Shown: positions 25,598 through 33,722, counted from the stretch's first letter. The stretch is DNA of 64,000 nt from Tenacibaculum maritimum NCIMB 2154 (GCF_900119795.1 NZ_LT634361.1:1488001-1552000); one strand, 5' to 3'. Notes: generated from the letters alone by a model not told the origin. Numbers and translations are program-made.

Positions 25598-26256
25598 AAA
25601 TCTTGTACAAACTTTTAGGAGTGAATTGAAAACCTTGTACAGGAAATGAAGGTAAAATCTTGTACAAACTTTTAGGAGTTAGTTGAAAACCTTGTACAGA
25701 AAATGAAGGTAAAATCTTGTATAAACTTTTGGGAGTGGGTTGAAAACCTTGTACAGGAAATGAAGGTAAAATCTTGTACAAACTTTTAGGAGTGGGTTGA
25801 AAATCTTGTACAGGAAATGAAGGTAAAATCTTGTACAAACTTTTGGGAGTGGGTTGAAAACCTTGTACAGAAAGTGAAGGTAAAATATTGTACAAACTTT
25901 TAAGAGTAGGTTGAAAATCTTGTACAGGAAATGAAGGTAAAATCTTGTACAAACTTTTAGGAATGGGTTGAAAACCTTGTACAGGAAATGAAGGTGAAAT
26001 CTTGTACAAACTTTTAGGAGTTAGTTGAAAATCTTGTACAGAAAATAAAGGTAAAATCTTGTACAAACTTTTAGGAGTTAGTTGAAAACCTTGTACAGAA
26101 AATGAAGGTGAAATCTTGTACAAACTTTTAGGAGTGGGTTGAAAATCTTGTACAGAAAATGAAGATAAAATCTTGTACAAACTTTTGGGAGTTGGTTGAA
26201 AACCTTGTACAGAAAATTGTATAGAAAAGCTGTATAAACTTTTAAGAGGGAGTTAG
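25598..26256. repeat. Tandem array, 11 units of exactly 57 bp
   Basis: Units start at 25598, 25655, 25712 and so on to 26168, each beginning AAATCTTGTACAAAC or close to it, with a decayed twelfth to about 26256. Every unit has two copies of the palindrome TGTACA (unit positions 7-12 and 39-44), so the motif recurs at alternating 32- and 25-base distances, each in its own context (CTTGTACAAACTTTT and CCTTGTACAG). Because 57 is a multiple of 3, a minus-strand frame stays open for 194 codons with a 19-residue repeat (SLYKILPSFPVQGFQPTPK), but with no signal peptide and no homology I treat it as non-coding. Substitutions are scattered and there are no indels. Confidence 0.88.
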
Positions 26257-26258
26257 AA

Positions 26259-26558
26259 TTATGGCATCGTGTTGTATTGGTAATTAACGTGAGTTAAACA
26301 TAAGAAAATAACCTGAAATATTGATTAATAGTTTATTTCGTATTCTATTTTCTGTCTATTTATTTGTTAATCAGATTGTTATGATTTTTATGAATAAGGG
26401 CTGTTTTTATCATGAAAACTGACTAGCTAGTACATCTTAAAATTATAACTAGCTGATATTCATTAGGTATTACATCGAACTTACGTTAATTTATAAATTG
26501 CATTCTCCTTTTAGAACTTTTACCGCTATTATTTTTATACATTGTCATGCCACGTTTT
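26259..26558. other. Gene-free stretch between the array and the SDP-like cluster
   Basis: No gene. It holds TTAACGTGAGTTAA (26284-26297) and, inverted, TCGAACTTACGTTAA (26475-26489); the latter recurs with one mismatch at 31267-31281, beyond the SDP-like cluster. A small palindrome ACTAGCTAGT lies at 26422-26431. Confidence 0.4.
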
Positions 26559-26942
26559 CTATTTTTTGCTATTCATTGAGCAGTTAGTTGGTCCGCAATT
26601 TACAGGAATTATTTTTCGTTTAATTGCTAACTCATTATATAACAATTCTCCAAGGTTTGCTATTTTTAATAAATATAATAAAGGAACAAAAAACCAAAAT
26701 ACAGGAATTCTTTTAAATATTAAAAATATAGAATCGTAACCATAATACCATTTATTATCAATAGAGGATGCCATTTTTCCTTTTGCTATTTTAATATCAA
26801 TACTGCTAAATTGATTTATATGGTTTAAGTTCCTTAATTCTTTAGTTATTATCAAATTGAACCAATCTAATCTTCCAACAACTTTAGTAAAACGCGTACA
26901 ATTTGGACAATGATTGTCGTAAAAAATAATTATTGATTTCAT
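26559..26942 (-). CDS. DCC family (DUF393) thiol-disulfide oxidoreductase
   Basis: 127 residues. Opens IIIFYDNHCPNCTRF, the D-x-x-C-x-x-C motif that names the DCC family, a thioredoxin-like fold. The hydrophobic segment near 80-100 (IPVFWFFVPLLYLLKIA) is usual for the family. A second cysteine pair closes the protein (NCGPTNC). Its ATG overlaps the stop of the hydrolase gene (ATGA), so it is the last gene of the sdp-like operon. DCC proteins are frequent partners of HTTM/SdpB-type membrane proteins, which suggests a redox step in maturation; that link is inference. Confidence 0.85.
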   Translation of the reverse strand: MKSIIIFYDNHCPNCTRFTKVVGRLDWFNLIITKELRNLNHINQFSSIDIKIAKGKMASSIDNKWYYGYDSIFLIFKRIPVFWFFVPLLYLLKIANLGELLYNELAIKRKIIPVNCGPTNCSMNSKK

Positions 26943-28336
26943 TTAACTTGATTTAACATCCAGTTAGTTATTTCTGTTAAAACAATTGGTGAAAATGTTT
27001 GTTCAATTTTTGTATATTCAGACGGCAACCCTGTTTCGCATTCTTGAAATAAATGATTTAAATTTGGAAATTCTTTTATCGTTACATTATTATTTCCTCC
27101 TATTTTTAAAGCATTTTTTATTGCGGTTAAATTTTCTTTTGGTGGAACTTGTAAATCTTTTTCTCCATTGACGGCTAGTACGGGGCACTTTATTTTTTCT
27201 AATATTATTGCTGGATTGGACTTTATAAAATATTGCATCCAAGGGCTTGAAATTTGATTTACTTGTATTGAAATGAATTTTTCTTTTGTCATTCCATTTG
27301 GAATTTCTAAACTTGTATCATTTTTAAGCATTTTATTAATTGAGTTTGTCAAATCTGTTTTTAATTTATTAGTATCATTAGATTTAATAACCATCTCAAA
27401 AAGTTTTTCATTTGTTTTAATTGATTTTTTTATGTCAATTTCTGAAACGCCGTTTGCTTTTGCAATTAGTTTTTGTTGAAGTAATAATAATTTGTTTCCT
27501 TGAACTCCTGTTCCTGCTAACAAAACAACAAAGCTAACGTCTTTTGATGTTGAGGCCACCATTGTGGCAATTAAACCACCTTCACTATGGCCAACTAAAC
27601 CTATTTTCTCTTTGTTAATTTCTTTTCTTGTTTGTAAATAAGCAATTGCACTTTCTACATCTGTTGCAAAATCGGCAGAAGTTGCCGCTTTAAAATTTCC
27701 TGTTGATTGCCCAACTCCTCTGTCATCATATCGTAAAACTGCAATTCCATTTTGAGTTAAATGGTCTGAAATTACTAAAAATGGTTTATGCCCTAATAGT
27801 TCCCCATCTTTGTTTTGAGGTCCACTTCCTGAAATTAAAATTACGACAGGAAAATTCCCTCCTTTTTTTGGAAAAGTTAAAGTTCCTGTCAAAGAAATAT
27901 TAGCTTTTGTATTTTGAAATGTTATGTCTTCTGAATAATATGGGTAGGGTTTTGATGGTTCTTGAGGTCGTTTTAAAATTTCTTTTTCAAGAGCTTTTCT
28001 TGATAAAACCATTGGGAATTCTCGTCCTCCTTGTTTAAAAGTTCCAACTATTTTGTTATCGCTTAATTTTCCGCTATATTCAATTCTAGCATTATTAACT
28101 TCAAATTTAATTTTTGAGTTTTCAAAAATTGTATTAGTTACAGGAATACCCATTGCACCTTGATCTGGACTATCCATTGTTGAATTATAAACATCGCCAG
28201 ATTTTGTTATATTGAAAATAAGACTTAACTGTATTCCCTGAACTTTTAAAACTCCATTCCATTGTCCAGTGATGTCTTGTCCAAAAAGGTTCAATGAGAA
28301 AATTGTCATTAAAAATAGTAACTCTTTTTTTTTCAT
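26939..28336 (-). CDS. Secreted alpha/beta hydrolase with N-terminal beta domain
   Basis: 465 residues. Signal peptide (MKKKELLFLMTIFSLNLFGQ), then a lipocalin-like beta domain (about 22-115, ITGQWNGVLKVQGIQLSLIFN), then an alpha/beta-hydrolase domain (about 145-465). Nucleophile Ser251 in GHSEGG, the oxyanion region ILISGSGPQNKDGE, the acid in NGEKDLQVPP and the His in PNLNHLFQ. Such periplasmic or outer-membrane esterases or peptidases are widespread in Bacteroidota. Here it is four bases before a DUF5808 gene and start-stop coupled to the DCC gene, so it travels with the toxin cluster; a role in processing or resistance is only a possibility. Confidence 0.88.
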   Translation of the reverse strand: MKKKELLFLMTIFSLNLFGQDITGQWNGVLKVQGIQLSLIFNITKSGDVYNSTMDSPDQGAMGIPVTNTIFENSKIKFEVNNARIEYSGKLSDNKIVGTFKQGGREFPMVLSRKALEKEILKRPQEPSKPYPYYSEDITFQNTKANISLTGTLTFPKKGGNFPVVILISGSGPQNKDGELLGHKPFLVISDHLTQNGIAVLRYDDRGVGQSTGNFKAATSADFATDVESAIAYLQTRKEINKEKIGLVGHSEGGLIATMVASTSKDVSFVVLLAGTGVQGNKLLLLQQKLIAKANGVSEIDIKKSIKTNEKLFEMVIKSNDTNKLKTDLTNSINKMLKNDTSLEIPNGMTKEKFISIQVNQISSPWMQYFIKSNPAIILEKIKCPVLAVNGEKDLQVPPKENLTAIKNALKIGGNNNVTIKEFPNLNHLFQECETGLPSEYTKIEQTFSPIVLTEITNWMLNQVK

Positions 28337-28340
28337 TTTG

Positions 28341-28574
28341 TTAAAGTGTTTTTATAAACTTAGATATTGTAATTATTGCGATAACTAATACTACTAATAC
28401 AATAATTGAAGTTGAATTTGCAAAGTTTACTGTCCAACCAAAATATTTATTACGTTTTGGGGGGAATAATCTTTTATCGTCTTTGTTAAAGTAGAATATG
28501 CCATATTTCCAATTATTAGGGTCTTTGTGCCATTGCTCTAGTAATTCTTTTGTAGGTTTTTCTTTTGGTTTCAT
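28341..28574 (-). CDS. DUF5808 membrane protein, candidate SDP immunity
   Basis: 77 residues. The soluble N-terminal half carries the DUF5808 signature (DPNNWKYGIFYFNKDDKRLF followed by PPK, then GWTVNFAN), and the C-terminal third is one membrane helix (SIIVLVVLVIAIITISKFI). As I recall it, this domain is otherwise found at the end of SdpI/DUF1648-type membrane proteins, and SdpI is the immunity protein against the SDP toxin in Bacillus. It lies one base after sdpB and four before the hydrolase gene. A free-standing DUF5808 directly behind sdpB is therefore a good immunity candidate. Domain call good, role inferred. Confidence 0.72.
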   Translation of the reverse strand: MKPKEKPTKELLEQWHKDPNNWKYGIFYFNKDDKRLFPPKRNKYFGWTVNFANSTSIIVLVVLVIAIITISKFIKTL

Positions 28575-28575
28575 T

Positions 28576-29478
28576 TTATATATTATTTAAAGGTTTTTTT
28601 AAAAAAAATATTTCTTTGTTTAGGGGGATTAGTAAAAGTATGAGTGCTGAGAACATAACTATTATAAAAGTAAAAATACCAAAAACTAGAAAAATTAAAA
28701 TATGAAAAATAATGCCTAGTATGAATAGCTTATGTTTGAAATAAGAGTCTTTGATAAAAATACTAATAGCAAGAAGTAATTCTAAAATTATAATGAAATA
28801 TGTTGTTAGCACAAGTAATAAAGGAAAATCAAAAAACGTATTTAATAAGTCTAATCTTGTGCCTGTTGCCCCAAGACTAGGGTCGTTGATAAAATAATAA
28901 AGTGCAGTTCCTTCAGTCCAATTCGGAGCAAATAGTTTGGATATTGCTGCATCAAAATATATAAAAGCAACTTGAATTTTGAGTATTTGAATTGTTATAA
29001 AATCTGAAATTTTAACATATTCATTTTGCTGTTTTTTAACACTATACCAATGATTTACTCTGTTGTCAGTCAAGGTTAGTGGAATAATTAAAAATGTTAA
29101 AGCTGATGCTACTTGTGCACCTCCATCTACTATAACAAGGCCTGTATTTACACTTAGAGCTAGCCACCAATGTAACAAACCTGTTATTTTTGGGTAAAAC
29201 CCTGATATTATTAATATTAAGATTAATATTGCTGTAATTTTAGAGAAATAGGGATTAAAAGAAAACAAGCAAAAGAAATTAATTTTAGATAATAAAGTAT
29301 CACCACAGTTAGGAATACTAGGAACTCCTAGGCCTGTATGAAACAGAATATCTAGTGGATTAAATAAAATCACAAACAGGGTGGAAAGAGCAAGTAAGCT
29401 CCTTATAATGCCTAATGTATTAGTGTGGTAATTATATTGTTGACTTTTTTTATATATGAGGTAAATGTATTTATGCAT
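28576..29478 (-). CDS. SdpB-like membrane protein (HTTM family), toxin maturation
   Basis: 300 residues, polytopic, with about six or seven membrane segments. Opening NTLGIIRSLLALSTLFVILFNP is typical of SdpB/HTTM proteins, followed by PYFSKITAILILILIISGFYP, DGGAQVASALTFLIIPLTLTDNR and QVAFIYFDAAISKLFAPNW. The AYFDAAxxKL-type helix is also seen in vitamin-K-carboxylase-like HTTM proteins. In Bacillus, SdpB with SdpA is needed to turn pro-SdpC into the active SDP peptide. It starts six bases after sdpA. Family call from motif recall, not from a search. Confidence 0.8.
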   Translation of the reverse strand: MHKYIYLIYKKSQQYNYHTNTLGIIRSLLALSTLFVILFNPLDILFHTGLGVPSIPNCGDTLLSKINFFCLFSFNPYFSKITAILILILIISGFYPKITGLLHWWLALSVNTGLVIVDGGAQVASALTFLIIPLTLTDNRVNHWYSVKKQQNEYVKISDFITIQILKIQVAFIYFDAAISKLFAPNWTEGTALYYFINDPSLGATGTRLDLLNTFFDFPLLLVLTTYFIIILELLLAISIFIKDSYFKHKLFILGIIFHILIFLVFGIFTFIIVMFSALILLLIPLNKEIFFLKKPLNNI

Positions 29479-29483
29479 AAGTG

Positions 29484-30029
29484 TTATTTAATTATTATTT
29501 TAACAAACTTACTTGGCATTTCAAATTGATTAACTTTATTTCTCCATAAATAAGGCAATGGTTCAATTTTAGCAAAAATATATTCGCCATTTAATTCTGT
29601 ATATTTTATATCTCTCTTTAATTTTATAGTTTTTATAGTATCATTATCAATTATTTTTAATAAATTTTTCCCTGTATTATTTGTGTACCATAGATTTTCA
29701 TCGATTAAGCTTGAAATCATACCGTACTCCATACCAATAGCTCTTTGGTTATTAACCATTCCGTAAAAATTAGCAATTGATGAGTTTGGTAAGTTCATAT
29801 GCAACATATATTTTTGTGACTTTTTTTGAAATATATAGACATATTCCTCCCTTGGGTCTTTTGTAAAAAAAGGCCATCTATTTGGAAAAACTATAGATAG
29901 GTTCTTTTTTATATTTTCATTAATCATCAAAGGAGTTTTTGGCATTGCTCCTACTAGAAGAATAATGCCAAAAAACATCCAAATAAAAATATTTAGGAAA
30001 ATAAAATTTTTCTTCCTACTTGATAACAT
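29484..30029 (-). CDS. SdpA-like protein, toxin maturation
   Basis: 181 residues. One N-terminal membrane anchor (FIFLNIFIWMFFGIILLVGAMP), then a soluble domain with the phrase FPNRWPFFTKDPREEYVYIF, which corresponds to the conserved WxFFTxxPRE block of SdpA proteins. SdpA acts with SdpB in a two-protein step that matures the SDP toxin in Bacillus. Its ATG lies 14 bases inside the end of the second reading frame of the sdpC-like gene, a close translational coupling in the known sdpC/sdpA/sdpB set (the gene order differs from Bacillus sdpABC). Confidence 0.8.
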   Translation of the reverse strand: MLSSRKKNFIFLNIFIWMFFGIILLVGAMPKTPLMINENIKKNLSIVFPNRWPFFTKDPREEYVYIFQKKSQKYMLHMNLPNSSIANFYGMVNNQRAIGMEYGMISSLIDENLWYTNNTGKNLLKIIDNDTIKTIKLKRDIKYTELNGEYIFAKIEPLPYLWRNKVNQFEMPSKFVKIIIK

Positions 30030-30724
30030 TTAGTTCCGCGATTGAATTAATGAAGTTCTCTTGTTCTAATCTTACGGCTGTATTCGTTGATCTAGCAGAT
30101 GACCAATATACAACATCTACGTATACTGCTACCCAAAGTGCCGCAGCTACAACAACGGCAACTGCCCAAACAGCAAGACAAGCTTCTTTAGCTTGGTAAT
30201 TGGGTTGATAATTCTTTAAAAATTGTCTAGACTTTAAATCTTGAATTTCATCCAAGTTAACAACCAGACTTGATTTTTTTTTGGGATATTTGTTTTTCAA
30301 TTTCATCGTAATCAAAACTAGTTAAGGTTTGAATAGCTTCTTTTATAATGCCTTTTGAGTTATTTAACTCGTTTCTGATAATTACACGGTTTCCTGTATA
30401 AATTGCATTTTCAAGATTGGTAAAATATTCAGGATTACTTTTATCTATTTGTGCAATTAAATTATTTTGAAAATTTAAAAAAGAAGTTTTTTGTTCACTA
30501 GTAAATTGTGATTTTAGTTTTTTAAAATCCTGAAAATTAGATAACCTTTGAGAAACGTTACCTTCCGAAAAAAAGATTCCCTTGAATAACTCTTTACCCG
30601 TTATTCGATTTGTTTCTATATTTTCAGGAATTGTATCGTCATATTGACTACAAGAAACAAAAAGTATTAATGTTGCTAAAAGTATAGCAAAATAAGGTTT
30701 TCTTAAATTATTTAAGATATTCAT
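30016..30724 (-). pseudogene. SdpC-like toxin precursor, frame broken at an A9 tract
   Basis: Read from ATG 30724, the product has a lipoprotein signal (LILFVSC), a pro-region opening TGKELFKGIFFSEGNVSQ (the block recalled for SDP-family toxins), and reaches nine consecutive A (30282-30274). After it the frame ends at 30257 (ISQKKIKSGC-stop, 155 residues). With one A fewer the frame continues as ISQKKSSLVVNLDEIQ to TAG 30016-30018, for about 235 residues, ending in a hydrophobic block that begins at a Cys (codon 30180-30178): CLAVWAVAVVVAAALW and on. That resembles the mature SDP peptide, which also starts at Cys. Either a fresh mutation, an assembly error, or a slippery or phase-variable tract. 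Toxin identity likely; present activity unclear. Confidence 0.72.
30274..30282 (-). repeat. Homopolymer A9 (minus strand) in the sdpC-like gene
   Basis: Nine T on the plus strand. Eight would give one continuous reading frame, so this tract alone decides whether a full toxin precursor is made. Confidence 0.9.
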
Positions 30725-30914
30725 AATTTTAGTTTTATTGGAAAATAGCTTTTTTGATTTTAAGACTTTTTCTATAGTTAATTATTTTCTACTCTTTCGA
30801 TTTTGGCAACTCGTCTGTCCTATTTTTTATTTCGTTTTGACAGAATTTCACATTTTTTGATTTTGGATAGTCAGTCCTATTTTGACTGTAATGCTTGCTT
30901 TAATTCGGTATAAC

Positions 30915-30979
30915 GCTTCAGCTAATAACAGTACTGGAACAGAAAATTAGAGGTTTTCGATTTAGCAATTAGTTGAAGC
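30915..30979 (-). repeat. attC-like imperfect inverted repeat
   Basis: GCTTCAGCTAAT (30915-30926) and ATTAGTTGAAGC (30968-30979) pair over 12 bases with one G-U, enclosing about 41 bases. On the minus strand the right end reads TTAGCTGAAGCGTTATAC, which looks like the distal end of an integron attC site. No integrase is in the window. Confidence 0.4.
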
Positions 30980-31266
30980 ATTTTGTTTGTTTTTATCTTT
31001 TTACATTCAAAAGTCAAATCATTTTGATTTGACTGAATTAACAAATATATACTAATTTTTGGATTAAATATGAAAAAATGTATTTTTTATAGCTTTTGTT
31101 TGGATATATTGTTTTTATTTCCACATTTTTGTGAATATTTTATATAAATTTTGTTTCCAACACGTATATATCGATTCCTTTATTTTCTATGTATGCTATT
31201 AACCTATTCCTTAAAGTTTTATTTATTACAAAGTCTTGTATCTTATTCTTAAAATCTCTTCTTACC

Positions 31267-31281
31267 TCGAACTCACGTTAA
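31267..31281. repeat. 15-bp repeat TCGAACTCACGTTAA flanking the sdp-like cluster
   Basis: Direct repeat of 26475-26489 (TCGAACTTACGTTAA, one mismatch); the two copies enclose about 4.8 kb holding all six cluster genes. On the minus strand it starts at the TAA that ends a transposase-like remnant. Confidence 0.5.
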
Positions 31282-31585
31282 ATAATAAAATCGTCAAAAT
31301 GATTTTTAATTTTTTCTAAGCTAACTGTATTTACTGTGTGGGCTATTGCTGAGCTTGCCCGTAAGTTAGTAAGAGACTTTATGTTTTAATAACCGTCTTT
31401 TAGTTGTATAGGGTAACCTTTCTCTTTATTTTTTTGAACGAAAAATGAAGCAAAGAAGTATGTACCAGCCATTTGCTCGCCATATTGCCTGTGCGTTTTA
31501 GTAATAGTCTGTTTTTTTATTAGTAGAGGTTATTGTAAAAGAATTTGCTTTAAGAAACTATTGTAAGATACTTCTTTAGCGTGTA

Positions 31586-33703
31586 TTATACTGACTTATC
31601 TTTATCAATAACACTTAATGCAAGCCGTATTTTAAAATAGTCGAGTTGTTCTTCAAAATAATCAAAATAAGGTTTTAAAGCAGTAGGATTGTCTAATTTT
31701 ATCTTAGCTTCTTCAACAAGGGCTACTTCTTTTTTAGTAACGAAATCAAAAATGTTAATTTGTTTTCCGTCAGCATATAATTTAGCTATATGAGAGTAAA
31801 TAGTGGTAGGTTTTAGTTTTCGCTCGATTGAAATTTCTTCAATAGAGCGTCCTGCTTTGTATAATTCATAGGTAACTAAATGGGTATCTTTTTTCTTTGT
31901 TTTTATTTTTGTTCCCATGAAGGCAATGACTTCTGCAATGAACTCATCTCCGTAGGCTTCTGCCTTTCGTTGTCCAACACCACTTATTTGTAAAAATTCA
32001 GATTCAGACATAGGTCTTTCTCGTTCAATTTCTTTCAGTGTAGCATCATTAAAAATTAGATAAGCAGGAATATTTTCTTCTAGAGATATTTTGTAGCGTA
32101 ATGCACGTAACTTTTCAAATAAAGTTGTTGCTGCTTTTTTCTTTTTCTTTGTAGGAGCTTTTGCAACAACCGGTTGCGCTGTTGTAATGATAGGTTTGAT
32201 TAAGTGTACTTTTTTTCCATTGAAAAGAATTTCTTTAGAAAAATCGGTTAATTGCAATGCATTGTTTCTATGAAAAGCAATTTCGCAATACCCTTGATTA
32301 ATTAACTGTATGACATATTGTTGTAAGTCTCTCCATGAAATATCATAGCTAATTCCATATGTTTTTATATGTTCATACCCTTTTCCGTAAACAGCGGCGT
32401 TTTTAGCACCTCGTAGTACATCTACTATCATACCAATAGCCTCTTGTTGTTTTAATCTGTAAATGGTAGATAGTATTTTCTGTGCAATAATAGTTCCGTC
32501 AAAAAATTGAGGAGGATTTTTACAAACGTCGCAATTGCCACAGTCATCAGCCAAGAGCTCACCAAAATAGCTTAAGAGTATTTTTCGTCTGCAAGTATTT
32601 GCTTCTGTAAATTGCTTCATACGATCTAGTTTAGCAAGTTGCACTTCTTGGTTACTGGCTCCTTCTGTAAATTTTCGTAATTGAATTACATCTGCATAAC
32701 TATGAAATAAGAGCGCTTTAGAAAGTAGTCCATCTCTACCAGCTCTACCAATTTCTTGGTAGTAACCTTCCATATTTTTAGGCATATTGTAATGAATGAC
32801 CCAGCGGACATTTGATTTGTCAATTCCCATACCAAAGGCAACAGTGGCACAAATGACCTTTTTTCTATCAAAAATAAAGTCCTCTTGCACTTTATTCCTT
32901 TTTTCAAAAGAAAGTCCTGCATGGTAAGCTGCTGCATCAATACCGTTGGTTATTAGTTTATTAGCTAGCTGTTCGGTTGCTTTTCTGCTTAAACAATAAA
33001 TGATACCATATTCGTCTTTTCTTTGATTGATAAATTGAACGATTTGTTGTATTCTTTTATCAGCTAAGCGTACTTCTATAGCAATATTTTTTCTATCAAA
33101 AGACGAAATGAAATTAGTAGCATGAGGAATGTTTAGTTGCGTTAGTATATCCTCTCGAGTTGCTTTATCTGCGGTTGCTGTTAATGCTACGATAGGAGTA
33201 CTCGGTAGTTTCTTTTTTAAATAGCCTAATTGTTGATAAGAGGGTCTAAAATCATGCCCCCAAGAAGAAATACAATGGGCTTCATCTATAGCAATACAAC
33301 TGATATACTTTTGGTTGACGATGTTTTCTAAAATACTTAAACTTTCAGGAGCTACATATAGTAGCTTTAGTTCTTTTTTTAAAATACGTTCTATAATTGT
33401 ATCATGCTCTGTGCTATGCTGACTACTGTTAAAATAGGCAGCAGGAATACCATTTGCATTGAGCCCATCAACTTGATCTTTCATTAAAGCAATTAATGGT
33501 GATATGACTAGGGTTACCCCTTCAAATAATAAAGCAGGTAGTTGGAAGCAAATAGATTTACCTCCTCCTGTAGGCATGATTACGAGGGTATCTTTTTTAG
33601 AAAGTATATTAGAAATGATGTCTTGTTGTTGACCACGGAATGTATCGTAACCAAAGTATTTTTTTAAAGTAGAGAGGTGTAATGTTGTCGTATCTTCTTG
33701 CAA
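31586..33703 (-). CDS. recQ: ATP-dependent DNA helicase RecQ
   Basis: 705 residues. SF2 helicase core with Walker A MPTGGGKS (43-50), DEAH box (140-143), VALTATADKATREDIL and motif VI QEIGRAGRDG; then the zinc-binding and RQC region with CRRKILLSYFGE and CGNCDVC, an HRDC domain (about 530-605, LFEKLRALRYKISLEENIPAYLIFND) and a C-terminal helix-turn-helix extension (about 630-685, THLVTYELYKAGRSIEEISIERKL). It unwinds recombination and fork structures, 3' to 5'. A -10 element precedes it, although it also follows the DUF1853 gene by 47 bases and may be part of that operon. Confidence 0.96.
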   Translation of the reverse strand: MQEDTTTLHLSTLKKYFGYDTFRGQQQDIISNILSKKDTLVIMPTGGGKSICFQLPALLFEGVTLVISPLIALMKDQVDGLNANGIPAAYFNSSQHSTEHDTIIERILKKELKLLYVAPESLSILENIVNQKYISCIAIDEAHCISSWGHDFRPSYQQLGYLKKKLPSTPIVALTATADKATREDILTQLNIPHATNFISSFDRKNIAIEVRLADKRIQQIVQFINQRKDEYGIIYCLSRKATEQLANKLITNGIDAAAYHAGLSFEKRNKVQEDFIFDRKKVICATVAFGMGIDKSNVRWVIHYNMPKNMEGYYQEIGRAGRDGLLSKALLFHSYADVIQLRKFTEGASNQEVQLAKLDRMKQFTEANTCRRKILLSYFGELLADDCGNCDVCKNPPQFFDGTIIAQKILSTIYRLKQQEAIGMIVDVLRGAKNAAVYGKGYEHIKTYGISYDISWRDLQQYVIQLINQGYCEIAFHRNNALQLTDFSKEILFNGKKVHLIKPIITTAQPVVAKAPTKKKKKAATTLFEKLRALRYKISLEENIPAYLIFNDATLKEIERERPMSESEFLQISGVGQRKAEAYGDEFIAEVIAFMGTKIKTKKKDTHLVTYELYKAGRSIEEISIERKLKPTTIYSHIAKLYADGKQINIFDFVTKKEVALVEEAKIKLDNPTALKPYFDYFEEQLDYFKIRLALSVIDKDKSV

Positions 33704-33722
33704 TGTATGGCTTTTTGAGAGA

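Larger units (their letters stand above)
30725..31585. other. Gene-free stretch upstream of the sdp-like cluster, with mobile-element traces
   Basis: 861 bases without an intact gene. It contains an imperfect 65-base dyad (30915-30979), a perfect hairpin AGTCAAATCA-TTT-TGATTTGACT (31012-31034), a copy of TCGAACTCACGTTAA (31267-31281) and a minus-strand frame of about 70 codons from about 31499 to 31279 that is broken by one TAA (31384-31386). Two similar stretches (GATTTTGG...GTCCTATTTT) lie about 60 bases apart at 30800 and 30860. Confidence 0.5.

Noticed and set aside
25596..26180. A 194-codon minus-strand frame with a 19-residue repeat in the 57-bp array
   Set aside because: Open only because the period is divisible by three; no signal peptide, no domain, and unit substitutions do not favour silent changes in that frame.
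25598..26256. CRISPR array
   Set aside because: The 57-bp units vary throughout and have no constant-repeat/variable-spacer pattern; no cas genes are present.
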